Positions 45,336-55,107 are shown, counted from the first letter of the stretch. The stretch: 64,000 nucleotides of DNA from Hungatella hathewayi (GCA_025149285.1 CP102274.1:5358001-5422000), one strand, 5' to 3'. Notes: generated from the letters alone by a model not told the origin. Program-made: numbers and translations.

Positions 45336-46607
45336 TTACTGTGATCTTGCTATTGGCGGCAATTCCAATTCTATTTGCTCTATAGAATTAGAAAGATACC
45401 TGAAAGTTCCATCTTCAAATGGCCGAACTATAACCGTATTTCTAAAAGCAAGATCGGAATTGTAATCCGGCCATACTCCATCCACAATGAGCGTAATCGT
45501 TCCATCCGCATTTTCCATATAGTCAACTACTTCTCCGAAAGGCGGATATGGTCTGGCATAAATCATCTCATATTCATAGCTGTTGCTGCCCTCATCATAC
45601 CCACAATGCACTCTCAACTGATCTATGGATACCGGAAAATACGTGGTCATTATTCTTTCATATTCCTCTGCCGGGATTTTCCATTTTTTCGTTCTTAGAT
45701 TTTCGCCAGTATAAATCCGATAGATATCTTCATACATACAGGGCATCAGAATGTCCTCAACGTTGCTGCTATCCCAGTTTATGACAAGCATATTATAATC
45801 CACGTAGCTTAATCCTGATATATATTTCTTTGTCAGTTCCCGACAGGCCTCAGGAAGCGGTTCTATTCTCCAATACTCTCTCAAACTTGCATGTGCAATC
45901 ACATAATCATATGCGTAGATAAAATACCCTTTATCCGTAAGTTTAATTTCAGCCACATTGCTTACTGAAGTTCCCTGTATTTCCGGTGTACCACCTTCCT
46001 TCCACCGGACTCCTATGTAATAGCTCTGTAACTGCTCTTTCCGATAAATAAAAGTTACTGCTCCAATCAGTCCGTCCCTCTGCACTTCGAATACTGTAAC
46101 CATTGAATCCCGCCCATTCAGGTAATCCGCATAAAATGTTTTTATTCCTTCAGGATTTTGCATATTGCTATTTTCTTCTACGCTTACCAAGCCTACCTTC
46201 CCTAGTTGCTCCACAACCGCTTTTCTTTGTTCGTTTGAAAATCCACCAACGCCTGAAGAATAATCCGCAGCATCTGCAATTATCATATCCTTATAGATTT
46301 CTTTGACTGATTCTGCTGCTGACAAAACCTTACTCTGTAGTTGCTCCTTTTCCTCTTCTGAAAGAAGCTCATCACTGGCTTGTGGAATAAACCAATAAAC
46401 TGACTCCGTAGATTTTTTTGCAACGTTTTGTTCTTCCGGTACCGTTTCAGCGTTCTCAATTTCCACCGGAGGCTCCCATACTTCTTCTGCCACCTTCATC
46501 TCTTCCATATGCATTTTTCCCCAATAAATTACTCCTGCTATTACTGAAAATAGTAATAGCAAAATCGGGAATCCCCATTTCTTCAATAGCCATCTTACAT
46601 CTTCCAT
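45336..46607 (-). CDS. Membrane-anchored protein, paralog 2
   Basis: 423 residues with an N-terminal anchor helix (about 12-29) rather than a lipobox. The C-terminal motifs ENADGTITLIVDGVWPD and FEDGTFRYLSNSIEQIEL match its neighbours. It lies 28 bases upstream of paralog 1, likely in one transcript. Confidence 0.75.
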   Translation of the reverse strand: MEDVRWLLKKWGFPILLLLFSVIAGVIYWGKMHMEEMKVAEEVWEPPVEIENAETVPEEQNVAKKSTESVYWFIPQASDELLSEEEKEQLQSKVLSAAESVKEIYKDMIIADAADYSSGVGGFSNEQRKAVVEQLGKVGLVSVEENSNMQNPEGIKTFYADYLNGRDSMVTVFEVQRDGLIGAVTFIYRKEQLQSYYIGVRWKEGGTPEIQGTSVSNVAEIKLTDKGYFIYAYDYVIAHASLREYWRIEPLPEACRELTKKYISGLSYVDYNMLVINWDSSNVEDILMPCMYEDIYRIYTGENLRTKKWKIPAEEYERIMTTYFPVSIDQLRVHCGYDEGSNSYEYEMIYARPYPPFGEVVDYMENADGTITLIVDGVWPDYNSDLAFRNTVIVRPFEDGTFRYLSNSIEQIELELPPIARSQ

Positions 46608-46611
46608 TATT

Positions 46612-46720
46612 CACCCCCATAATAGTTCTTCCCATTCTTCCTCAGTTAATCGAGGCGTATACTATGTTTCCTCACAATTATCCTCGGAAGGATAGATTTT
46701 ATTGGATACATATTGTACCC
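46612..46720 (-). pseudogene. Fossil C-terminus of a fourth lipoprotein paralog
   Basis: On the minus strand the codons read VQYVSNKIYPSEDNCEET, stop, YTPRLTEEEWEELLWG. This matches the end of paralog 3 (FQYVSNQIIFPEIG... RLSEDQWKKVYEE). The rest of the gene is lost. Confidence 0.65.
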
Positions 46721-46729
46721 TAACAGGTT

Positions 46730-47030
46730 TGAATGCAGATCACGGACAGCATACTTACCGGACCGACTATACAAAGGCTTATCCTCATCTTCGTCAAGTG
46801 CAGCCCACTACTCACTGGACGCGGTATATCCTGCCCATGCTGCGTCAGATACAGGCAAGTTCTTCTTTCTCATTACCTTCCTAATCCACGGTATAGATTC
46901 GGCAACTGTCCTTGCCTGTCCGTTCACGTTCGAACACCCTCGCCATTCCGCTTCTGTCGATTACCCTACCCGCTGTATACCCATCTCCTGCATGTTCCTC
47001 CAAATCTTCTGCTGTGACGCTCTATAAATA
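46730..47030. other. Gene debris
   Basis: Short open frames on both strands; on the minus strand YTAGRVIDRSGMARVFERE looks protein-like but I cannot name it. Confidence 0.35.
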
Positions 47031-47035
47031 TTACA

Positions 47036-47310
47036 CTAAGGATTCAGGTGTATCTCGAAATAGCTTCCCTGTCTGCCGCAGGCGGTATCTAGTTCCAGAG
47101 CGGCAGAGACAATTCTGCGTACATCCTGGCACTGACTGCCCCCCCTGCGGAACCGTGCAAAGTTTTCATCGGCCAGTTCTCTTTTTGCTGTTTCCAGCCC
47201 AATCATTGTGTCGGATAGCTTTTCTGCATTTGATACATGTATGGGCTGCCCATTTAGGAAGCTGCCCTTTCCCTTAATTGCAGAAAACTCTTCTTTGCGG
47301 AAGGAATCGC
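47036..47310 (-). pseudogene. Internal fragment of an inositol-monophosphatase gene
   Basis: The codons FSAIKGKGSFLNGQPIHVSN to YFEIHLNP match residues about 118-202 of the intact enzyme at 20615-21367. Both catalytic ends are missing. Confidence 0.85.
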
Positions 47311-47459
47311 AATATCCTCCCATATCTTTGGCAAAGGAGGGGATATCCTTGCCAGGGCAATCCCGGATGCCAACACTTTCCAGATGTATTATTTTAGTGA
47401 AGAAACGGTTGTGGTCAGGATAAAGGTCAGGAAAAGGAACTGATTAATAAATCAATGCG

Positions 47460-47600
47460 ATTCCTCTTCAGGAGGCGGAGGAAATCACCCACACACTGTC
47501 GGAGTTACCTTGCCAGTATCCTGTATTGGTTCAATCCTTTGGGTAGGGTGCCCCTGTGGGAAATGCGCAGTAACTGGGAGATTGCCCGCGGTGCTTCCTG
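47460..47600 (+). pseudogene. Fragment of an M56 (BlaR1-type) peptidase gene
   Basis: ILYWFNPLGRVPLWEMRSNW followed by EIARGAS resembles the active-site region of BlaR1/MecR1-type peptidases (WFNPLVW... EMRxDxEIACD). No start or HExxH helix remains. Confidence 0.55.
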
Positions 47601-47705
47601 TTTACTTACTCCTGCTGGCCTGCAAATAAACTTCCGACTGTCACTACTAAAAATAACAGGAAAAACGGGCCCCTTCATTTCCTGAAAATCATCTTAAATC
47701 TTCAG

Positions 47706-48980
47706 CTAATTATTCTCTTCATATACCTTTTTCCACTGATCTTCTGACAGTCGTTCCGAATGCCACCATGGTTCAAAGCCGATCTCTGGAAAAATGATCT
47801 GATTTGATACATATTGAAAACCACCATCGTCAAGGGGACGAACCACCGTTTTATGGGTGAATGCTCTGGAGGTGTTTTTTTCCGGGTATATGGCATTCAC
47901 GGTAAGGGTTATGGTCCCATCGTTTTTTTCTTCATAGCTTACCACTTCCGGATATGGAATATCTGGATATTCAACCTCATAAAATCCTCTTGGCCTGTAT
48001 TCATAAGTATGATTTTCCGGAATATAGGTTGCCTTTTCCCTCAACTCCTTATGGTCTATACTGAAATGGACATCAATGACATGTTCAAATATATCTGCCG
48101 ATATTCTGTAAACGGCCCCGACACCAGAATCATCATCGGTCTCAAAAGGAACTGGCAGTTCATAAAGATCAGGATAGAATCTATCGAACAAATCGTAAAA
48201 ATCCAGATTTTCAAAATCCTGTTCGCTCCAGTTAACAAGGAAAAGATTATTTCCTCCATACCCCACTGGCAACAGATAATCTCTGTTTAGTTTCCTACAT
48301 GTTTCATCCAGCGGCAACACTCTTAAAGCCGTATATTCCGGCTCATCACTAAGAGAAAGTGCATAATAGATTTCGGAATAATGACTTCCCTCAAACAGCA
48401 GATAGCCCTCTTTTGTATATACCCAAGAATCTACAGGATAGCACACTGTATCCATGTTTTCCAGTCTCCCATTTACATACTTATAATATCCTCTGATCAC
48501 ATCCACTGTACCATCTACTGTGTGGAGATCATATTTAATGAATCCACCAAAACTGGTGACCACTATTAATATCTGCTCTGCCTCCTGTTTCCCGTCTACC
48601 GATCTGCAAAAACGTAAAACCTGTTCTGGGCCAACCATATCAATCTGATTACCTTCGTCTACCACAGCGTAACCATGTTCCCCAATCCTTTCAACAATAC
48701 TTCTCACAACCTCCAGATTACTTAAGGTTCCCATCTCAGCTGCCTGATTGTAGATGTCACGATAAAGCGCAGCAATATATTCCGCATCGTAATCAAGGTT
48801 CTCTTTCGGTTGTTCTCTTTCCAAATGTTCTTCTCTAACCTCTGTTTGTTGCAGTATATCATGATTTTCCTGTGTTTTTCTGCCGCATCCGGTCACTGTA
48901 AGAATAAGGATACCCGCTGCAATAAACAGCCTCTGTTTTTCTACCTTCTTCATCTCTGTCCGATCACCCTTTCTGGACAC
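47706..48980 (-). CDS. Lipoprotein, paralog 3
   Basis: 424 residues with lipobox TVTGC. The likely start is ATG 48953 (MKKVEKQRL), nine codons into the open frame. It shares KNDGTITLTVNAIYP and LDDGGFQYVSNQI with paralogs 1 and 2. An intact gene, but divergent in its middle. Confidence 0.75.
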   Translation of the reverse strand: MSRKGDRTEMKKVEKQRLFIAAGILILTVTGCGRKTQENHDILQQTEVREEHLEREQPKENLDYDAEYIAALYRDIYNQAAEMGTLSNLEVVRSIVERIGEHGYAVVDEGNQIDMVGPEQVLRFCRSVDGKQEAEQILIVVTSFGGFIKYDLHTVDGTVDVIRGYYKYVNGRLENMDTVCYPVDSWVYTKEGYLLFEGSHYSEIYYALSLSDEPEYTALRVLPLDETCRKLNRDYLLPVGYGGNNLFLVNWSEQDFENLDFYDLFDRFYPDLYELPVPFETDDDSGVGAVYRISADIFEHVIDVHFSIDHKELREKATYIPENHTYEYRPRGFYEVEYPDIPYPEVVSYEEKNDGTITLTVNAIYPEKNTSRAFTHKTVVRPLDDGGFQYVSNQIIFPEIGFEPWWHSERLSEDQWKKVYEENN

Positions 48981-48984
48981 TTTT

Positions 48985-49350
48985 CAAATGCATTAATAAA
49001 TACTTGAAAAAATATTTATCTGCACTTTTGTAAGCATTTAAAATCTAATCATTACTCTTACAAATATTACACCTGTAAGAAAATAAAAGTCAAGAGGCCC
49101 AACCAAGTCCAATGAGGTGGCGCAAATTCCTATTTTACTGATCTTTACTCTCGTAAGGCTCTATTTGACAGATGAGGACGTCCCAAAAAGCAATACAACT
49201 CCATGGAAATCTCTTTATTTTGGATAATCAGGGTGTACGTACATATTCAAAGTACAGGCTTTTTTCCGAAAGGATTTTGATAAGTAAGGGTAAAGAACTC
49301 ATAATGAGTTAGGAGCACGGGGTGAATATTACCTCCCATGTTCTTTGTTG
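48985..49350. other. Intergenic region
   Basis: No gene supported. Confidence 0.4.
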
Positions 49351-49357
49351 CGGATTT

Positions 49358-49606
49358 TCAAAAGTCAGTGCCATTACCCTTGCTATATAGATCACCAGCT
49401 TTACCCCCCCCCCTATTTCCAACCGTAAAATAATCTTCTAAGTTACGGCATACACCTGCATTCTCGCCATAATCATTTACATATCCTGCCCTTAAAAACA
49501 TTTGCACACTTTCTGTTAAATATAACTCGCTTTGTATATACTCACTGTCTGGAACTCCTTCAAGTATTGCACTTAACGGTTGAATAGTTTTTTGATTCCC
49601 GCTCAT
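49358..49606 (-). CDS. Small unknown protein with a poly-G tract
   Basis: 82 codons. AGGAG precedes the ATG. The open frame runs 62 residues (to LEDYFTV) before a tract of ten G on the minus strand (49404-49413). The frame in the sequence then ends 20 codons later. With nine G it would instead continue about 30 codons as VKLVIYIARVMALTFEN and beyond. The tract could switch by slippage, or the gene could simply be broken. Family not recognised. Confidence 0.45.
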   Translation of the reverse strand: MSGNQKTIQPLSAILEGVPDSEYIQSELYLTESVQMFLRAGYVNDYGENAGVCRNLEDYFTVGNRGGGKAGDLYSKGNGTDF

Positions 49607-49771
49607 GTTTATTCTCCTATAAATTAAAAATTTTGCTTTCCGTATCGCTGTTCAAGCAGCCAACACTTGGCCTTTTGTTAAGTCTACATTCAACGGCACA
49701 CTATAAAACTATGTAGGATTAAGGTGAGCTATAATTATTAGTTCATCTATAAAAATCATAGCATATTCAAA

Positions 49772-50323
49772 TTATCCTTTTTTCTTGCGCAGATTCAAGT
49801 CAATATTTTTCATTACCGCTGCATCCTGCAGTAATCCAGCAACAAAAGCGCTTTTTTCTTTGAACGTCAGTGTTTCCATATCAGGTTTACAGTCAATTTC
49901 TTTAAGTACCGTTTGCAGGTCTTGCAGTTCCAGCAGGTTGACGGCTACACAAAAGAGTGTCTTTTTGCGGCCATCATTATAATTGGATAATAAAACCTCC
50001 AGAATGTTGGCCTTCTCCGCCTGCTCTGCATTATAAGCGTCTATCCCAAGGCGTTTGGCCTTTTCCATATCGGATTTTCGATTTCGATGTGTTATAAAGG
50101 AATCAAAGTCATCAATATGATCGTATTTTTCGCAAGGGTATTCGCTGCATTGGAAACAGTATTGGGCGCCATCGCGCTCCATGCTGCACCTTGCGATTTT
50201 GCAGGATTGGTTCCCCTCACCGCCGCCGCAGCCGGGGCAGTTTTTATTTAGGAACATAGGGCAAAGCCCACAATTCAAACCGCAGAGAGAAAATAATTGA
50301 TTTTGTCGGTTAAATCCTTTCAT
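49772..50323 (-). CDS. DUF3795 cysteine-rich protein, copy 2
   Basis: 183 residues, intact. Cys pattern: CGLNCGLC, CPGCGGGEG, CKIARC, CFQC. The C-terminal helical half matches the 26-kb copy and extends it. Its N-terminal third is nearly identical to the chimera at 41145, and the gene upstream is PPOX in both places. Confidence 0.86.
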   Translation of the reverse strand: MKGFNRQNQLFSLCGLNCGLCPMFLNKNCPGCGGGEGNQSCKIARCSMERDGAQYCFQCSEYPCEKYDHIDDFDSFITHRNRKSDMEKAKRLGIDAYNAEQAEKANILEVLLSNYNDGRKKTLFCVAVNLLELQDLQTVLKEIDCKPDMETLTFKEKSAFVAGLLQDAAVMKNIDLNLRKKKG

Positions 50324-50407
50324 TGAACCTCCTTAAACAGCCTACCTGCAAACAGTTAGGATAAGCTCTGATAATGCTTGACCTAACACAGTAGGAAATT
50401 TGAAAAT

Positions 50408-50824
50408 TTAAAACTCATATCTTGTACCACGCGAGAGCAACAGGCCATCTGTTAATTCCACTTGCAGAATGATGGTATTTTCATCGTTAAAATCAGTATG
50501 GCCGTTATCAATCCATTCAGCAAAGACTTTTTTCAGCTTATCAGCAATCTCACAATTCTCTTTTTTCCCGAAATAGCCCAAGTTAACGCCTTTTCCATGC
50601 GCTGTAAACCACACACCTGCGACTGCAACAACAGGATTATCTTTTATATGCTTCATTTTATTTGAGAGTGCATGGGTAATGATATAAAATGCACCATTTT
50701 CGTAATAGGCATTTACATACCGCACATGAGGCATTTCATTTTTCGTGGTTGCCAGTGCTATAACTGTATCTTTTCCGAAACGATCAATCATAACCAGTTC
50801 TGCTTCTCCACTAAATCCTTTCAT
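50408..50824 (-). CDS. PPOX-class flavin-binding protein, copy 2
   Basis: 138 residues. Near-identical to 41546-41962 (VRYVNAYYENGAFYIITHAL; FAEWIDNGHTDFNDENT). The 70-base spacer to the downstream DUF3795 gene is also nearly identical in both loci, so the whole block was duplicated. Confidence 0.87.
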   Translation of the reverse strand: MKGFSGEAELVMIDRFGKDTVIALATTKNEMPHVRYVNAYYENGAFYIITHALSNKMKHIKDNPVVAVAGVWFTAHGKGVNLGYFGKKENCEIADKLKKVFAEWIDNGHTDFNDENTIILQVELTDGLLLSRGTRYEF

Positions 50825-50844
50825 TACGTCATTCTCCTTTCAAA

Positions 50845-51498
50845 TTACACTTTTTCAAGTCTGTTCAGACAAATTGGTTGTTGTCTTTCAAAATCTATCT
50901 GTACCAATTTTTTCTCATTAGGCAGCATATGTTCCAAAGTTTTGATTGAATGATAGCCAATTTCAAGCATTGCATCCTCTAATGTGTGTTCTTCCACCTG
51001 ATGATGTACTTGTTCTAAATCGTCAAAAACATGAATATAAGGGGAATCTGACACCCAATTATCCCCTATATTGATTTGGATAATACATGAAACATATTTT
51101 GGATTTACTTGTTGGATTGCTTTCTGAAAACACATATATCCAATATACTCAATCAGCAGATTTGCAATAACCATGTCTGCTTTTGGCAATTTATCCGTTT
51201 CATCTATCAAATTGATACACAAACATTTCAGAGAACCGTCCAATTCCGGATACCTTTGTATGACTGTCTGCAAATAGGAAGAGTTGATGTCAACTCCATA
51301 TATTCTTTCAAATTTGTCTTTCTGAATATGTTCAAGACCATTACCACCTGCAACCCCCAATACCATTATACGGGAAACAGAATAAGCAGCAACTTGCGTT
51401 TTCATCATTTCACTCATAGCCTGCAACTGCATAATAGAATCAAGGCTCATGTGATTTTCATAATCAATTAATGGAATTTCCTCCCACGGATTTTTCAT
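50845..51498 (-). CDS. SAM-dependent methyltransferase (class I)
   Basis: 217 residues. The SAM motif I is IMVLGVAGGNGLEHI, with an acidic ribose-binding residue in YGVDIN; motif IV-like ADMVIANLLIEYIG follows. Substrate is unknown. Confidence 0.82.
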   Translation of the reverse strand: MKNPWEEIPLIDYENHMSLDSIMQLQAMSEMMKTQVAAYSVSRIMVLGVAGGNGLEHIQKDKFERIYGVDINSSYLQTVIQRYPELDGSLKCLCINLIDETDKLPKADMVIANLLIEYIGYMCFQKAIQQVNPKYVSCIIQINIGDNWVSDSPYIHVFDDLEQVHHQVEEHTLEDAMLEIGYHSIKTLEHMLPNEKKLVQIDFERQQPICLNRLEKV

Positions 51499-51552
51499 TT
51501 ACTCACCTCATCAATCTAGATTTTAAAAAAACTCAACAAATGGGAAGTGATG

Positions 51553-51828
51553 TTACTCAGCAAGCTGTGTTAATGTATCGCCTGCAATGCGATAGACTGT
51601 CCAATCAGACATGGCCTCTGCTCCAAGAGACAGATAAAAGTCAATGCTGGGTTTGTTCCAGTCAAGACACCACCATTCAAGCCGTCCGCAGCCACGTTCC
51701 ACAGCGATAGATGCCAGTTTTTTCAGAATAGCTTTTCCGTAACCTTTCCCGCGGCATTCCGGCTTGACATACAGATCCTCCAAGTAAATACCGGCTCGTC
51801 CTAAGAACGTAGAAAAATTGTGGAAACC
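51553..51828 (-). pseudogene. C-terminal GNAT fragment
   Basis: The codons from FLGRAGIYLEDLYVKPECRG to DTLTQLAE match the 43-kb GNAT almost base for base, without the frameshift there. The first half is replaced by a VOC gene fragment in another frame (junction near 51822). Confidence 0.82.
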
Positions 51829-52141
51829 GGATTACCCGCTGCCCCCAGCTATGTTCGATCACTTCTCCCAGATATTCGATGTCCGGGTACTGTTTCAACT
51901 TGTTCAGGAAAGTGTCAAAGTCCTGTTCCTCAAAGACGATTTCCGTGTTGTTGGATTTTTTTAGTACCTTTTCTTTCGGCAGATTCATAAACCAGTCAAA
52001 ATCCTGCTGCAATGCCAGGCCGCAGGTAAATGCGATGTTTCTTCCGTAGTCCTGAAATACCTCCAATCCGAACAAATCCTCATAAAATTTTCTTGCAGCA
52101 TTAATGTTAGCCACCGATATAAGCATACACGTCTACTTCAT
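51822..52141 (-). pseudogene. VOC gene fragment with early stop
   Basis: Matches the first part of the 22.6-kb VOC protein (RKFYEDLFGLEVFQDYG; YLGEVIEHSWGQRVIRF) but has TAG at codon 3 and ends at VIRF, where it is joined to the GNAT fragment. Confidence 0.82.
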
Positions 52142-52249
52142 AAAATTATTCCTTTCAGTTTTGCTTTTCTCAATCCTTTTATTGTTGTTCGGCTCTGGCA
52201 AATAATGATTACATTTTCTCATTGCTTTTTCTTATCGCTTATTCTTGTG

Positions 52250-52664
52250 CAGTTTCAGTTCAATCCCTCTAAATCAGGTCTGCCCTCAATTTCCCTAAGT
52301 ACGGCTCGCAGCTTTTGTAAATCCAAAATATTTACTGCTATACAAAAGAGTGTCTTTTTCCGTCCAGCATTATAGCCGGACAGGAGCATGTTCAGTATCC
52401 TGGCCTTTCCAAATCAGCCTCTTACTGGCGGTACCTAATAATGGTATCGAAGTCGTCAATATGATTGTATTTTTCAGAGGGGTATACACTGCACTAAAAG
52501 CAGTATTCTACTCCGCCATGCTCCATGCTGCTTCTTGCAATTTTGCAAGCCTGGTTTCCTTCACCGCCGCAGCCAGGACAGTTTTTATCCAAAAACATGG
52601 GACAACGTCCACAATTTAATACACAGAGGGACAAGAGTTGATTCTGTCGTTTAAATCCTTTCAT
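52250..52664 (-). pseudogene. DUF3795 gene with stops
   Basis: From ATG 52664, MKGFKRQNQLLSLCVLNCGR is followed by CPGCGGEGNQ and CKIAR. In-frame stops follow (after EYCF and after RYRQ), with further frame loss. Confidence 0.8.
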
Positions 52665-52796
52665 GATACCGCCTTCATTATTTTACCAGCATCCAATCCA
52701 GCTGAAGTGAATTAATACTTGCCCCAACAGACTTATTTCCTCTAACATTATATTGGGTCTGTAGGATAATTGTATTATTTAATGCTAAAGAATTTA

Positions 52797-53373
52797 TTAA
52801 TCATTTCCTAAGGTGCAGATAGTATGCGTTTTCCCGCTATCAGAGGACTCTTCGTCCGGAACCACATCCTCCGCAGGCCGCCAGGCCTGTCCAAACTTCA
52901 CATCACGGAACAGGGCCGCCAGGCCGGTAATCTGCCTAAGCCTCAAAATCTCATCCCGGTCCATACCCAGGTGTTTGGAAATCCATGCATCAGAACGTCC
53001 TAACTCGTACAGTTCCTTAATGATATTACTCATTACCACGGGCGCGGTTATGACGGATGGTGCTGGCCATACGGCCGGACAGCGGCTTATCTATTATCGA
53101 AACCGGCATCATCCCCTTCTCACGCTCATAAATATCCGGGTAATCCCGCATCACCCGCCAGCGGTGAAAGCCATCTACAATCACATACTTATCATTGCTT
53201 TTTACATGATAACAGACAATCGGCATCGTATAACCGTCCTCCTTGATGCTGTCGTACAACAACCGCATTTCCGGCGGGGCCACGTTGTTCGGGTTATATG
53301 TATTGGGTACAATCTTTTCAAATGGTACTGCAATGATATTGTATACCGGGCTTCTGAATTCCTTATTTGCCAT
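52797..53373 (-). pseudogene. ibrB: ibrB copy 2, frameshifted
   Basis: Two frames: MANKEFRSPVYNIIAVPFEK to RHNRARG, then MSNIIKELYELGRSDAWISK onward. About 17 bases that in copy 1 encode THDVDL are missing, which breaks the frame. Otherwise the sequence is close to copy 1. Confidence 0.85.
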
Positions 53374-53645
53374 CTATCATCCCTCCGTACTTGCATCTGA
53401 TAATATCCACGCGTTTTTGTTCCTGCCGCGTAAGCCCAAATCCCATAAACCGACAGGTATGGTCATTTTTTAAAATACAATAGCACATCCGTTTCCAGCT
53501 TGGTATATCTTTCGTGCTTTTGATATTATCGGTATGATCGGGAATCGGCCCAAGAAAAATAATACGAGAATTTTTATTGATTGTATAATTAGATATACCA
53601 TTTCTCCGAATGTGATATCCCTTCTCCAAATGCTCACGTACCGTA
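53363..53645 (-). pseudogene. ibrA: ibrA copy 2, 3' fragment
   Basis: Matches the last ~95 residues of IbrA (GYHIRRNGISNYTINKNSRI; WKRMCYCILKNDHTCRFMGF), overlapping ibrB copy 2 by 11 bases as in the intact pair. The 5' side is replaced at about 53645 by unrelated sequence. Confidence 0.87.
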
Positions 53646-53689
53646 AAGTAACAATAATATATTGACAGTATAAGCCTTGCTATCCGCAA

Positions 53690-53718
53690 TTGTAAAAATT
53701 ATTAAGTCCGTGTATAAT
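53690..53718 (+). promoter_or_regulatory. Promoter of the RpiR-like gene
   Basis: -35 TTGTAA, 17-base spacer, perfect -10 TATAAT; the ATG is about 26 bases downstream. Confidence 0.7.
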
Positions 53719-53743
53719 ATTTCTATGAAAAGGGGGTATCTTG

Positions 53744-54456
53744 ATGTTTTCATATGATGAGATTCAAAAATATAATGAAACAGAAGTTATGATTTATAAA
53801 TATGTAATTTCTAATATCGAAAAAATTCCCTACATGACAATCCGTGAACTAGCAAACGAGATGCATATATCAACATCAACACTATTACGCTTTTGTAGTA
53901 AAAATGGTTATGACGGATACTCTGAATTAAAAAAAGCTGTAAAAGCTGAAACATATGTTCTTAAAATGCAACCACCATTAGAGGATTTACAAGAACTGAG
54001 CCTTTTTTTGAAAGAACAAATTCAAGTGCTTTTGAAAGAAAAATTTCATTTCCTGTTGAAACGATTAAAAATTCTGACTATTTGATTTTTATTGGAAATG
54101 GTTCGTCAGGAACTTTGGCAAAGTATGGTGCAAGACTTTTTTCTAATATGGGTAAATTTTCTGTTGGATTGGAGGATACCTTTTACCCTATAGCCACATA
54201 CTCCTATAAAAATACTGTGGTTATTGCGCTATCTGAAAGTGGAGAAACTAAAGAATTGATTGATATGGTTCGACAATTCCAACAGAAAAAATGTGTGGTT
54301 TTAAGTATCACTAATGCGGCAACCAGTACATTAGCAAAAATATCCGATTGGAGTTTTACTTATAACATGAAAGAACACCGTGTTAATGGGAATTACAATG
54401 CAACCACACAAGTCCCAACCTTATTTGTTTTAGAAGCCCTTGCAAGAAGAATATAA
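53744..54456 (+). pseudogene. RpiR/MurR-type regulator, frameshifted
   Basis: The N-terminal RpiR helix-turn-helix (MTIRELANEMHISTSTLLRF) is open to about 54050. The SIS sugar-isomerase domain (YLIFIGNGSSGTLAKYGARL; ALSESGETKELIDMV) continues in the next frame. An indel in the A-run near 54042 explains it. The complete protein would be about 237 residues. Confidence 0.82.
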
Positions 54457-54464
54457 AAAAACAG

Positions 54465-54494
54465 CCTGTTACTTTATTTGTAACAGGTTTTTTT
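54465..54494 (+). terminator. Terminator of the RpiR-like gene
   Basis: CCTGTTAC/GTAACAGG stem, 7-base loop, seven T. Confidence 0.88.
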
Positions 54495-54576
54495 ATACTA
54501 TTAGAGTAGGAGGTAAAAAATTAAAAAACATTTGGAAGTAACTATGTAAATCAAATTTTATAAGGAGGATTTAATA

Positions 54577-54882
54577 ATGAAAGTAAATGCAGCATTCATT
54601 TTCATCGCACCGGAAGTAGACTATAAAAATCATAGAAGTGTTATTGATACTTCAACAGTCAAATTGACAGTTATTGGAGTAAAAAACTATTCTGAAGCTG
54701 AAACCGTTGCACAAGAACTCGTAGAACAAGGTGTAAAGGCCATAGAATTATGCGCTGGTTTCGGGAATGAAGGTATAGCACGCATTTGTAAAGCGACAAA
54801 AGGCATGGCAAGCGTCGGTGCAGTAAAATTTGACTATCACCCAGGCTTTGATTTCAAAAGTGGTGATGAATTATTTCAATAA
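54577..54882 (+). CDS. DUF6506 protein
   Basis: 101 residues. AAFIFIAPEVDYKNHRSVID and VKAIELCAGFGNEGIARI, then FDYHPGFDFKSGDELF, are typical of DUF6506. AAGGAGG precedes the ATG. Function unknown. Confidence 0.82.
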   Translation: MKVNAAFIFIAPEVDYKNHRSVIDTSTVKLTVIGVKNYSEAETVAQELVEQGVKAIELCAGFGNEGIARICKATKGMASVGAVKFDYHPGFDFKSGDELFQ

Positions 54883-54889
54883 CAGTAAA

Positions 54890-55100
54890 ATCTAAAAAAA
54901 GCAAACACAGACGAGTCAATCAATAACAAGTAAACGGCTTTTCAAGCCTTTACTGACAGACTCGTCCGGTTTTGCAGTTGGACAATCAAGGAGCAACAGC
55001 CTAAAGTACTGCCACCCACCAAAGTGGCACATCAAGCAGTAAGTCTTAAAAAGATTTGCTGCTTTTTTTGTTCTTTTGCGACTTGCACCGCGTGATCAGT
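54890..55100 (+). other. Decayed leader of the conjugative remnant
   Basis: The segment near 54960-55010 (CAATCAAGGAGCAACAGC; AGTACTGCCACCC) resembles 56570-56605, just upstream of the sigma-like gene, so part of the leader is duplicated. A terminator hairpin lies at 55034-55069. Confidence 0.5.
55034..55069 (+). terminator. Hairpin with T-run
   Basis: AAGCAG and CTGCTT close a long stem, followed by seven T. Confidence 0.65.
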
Positions 55101-55107
55101 TCCACAC

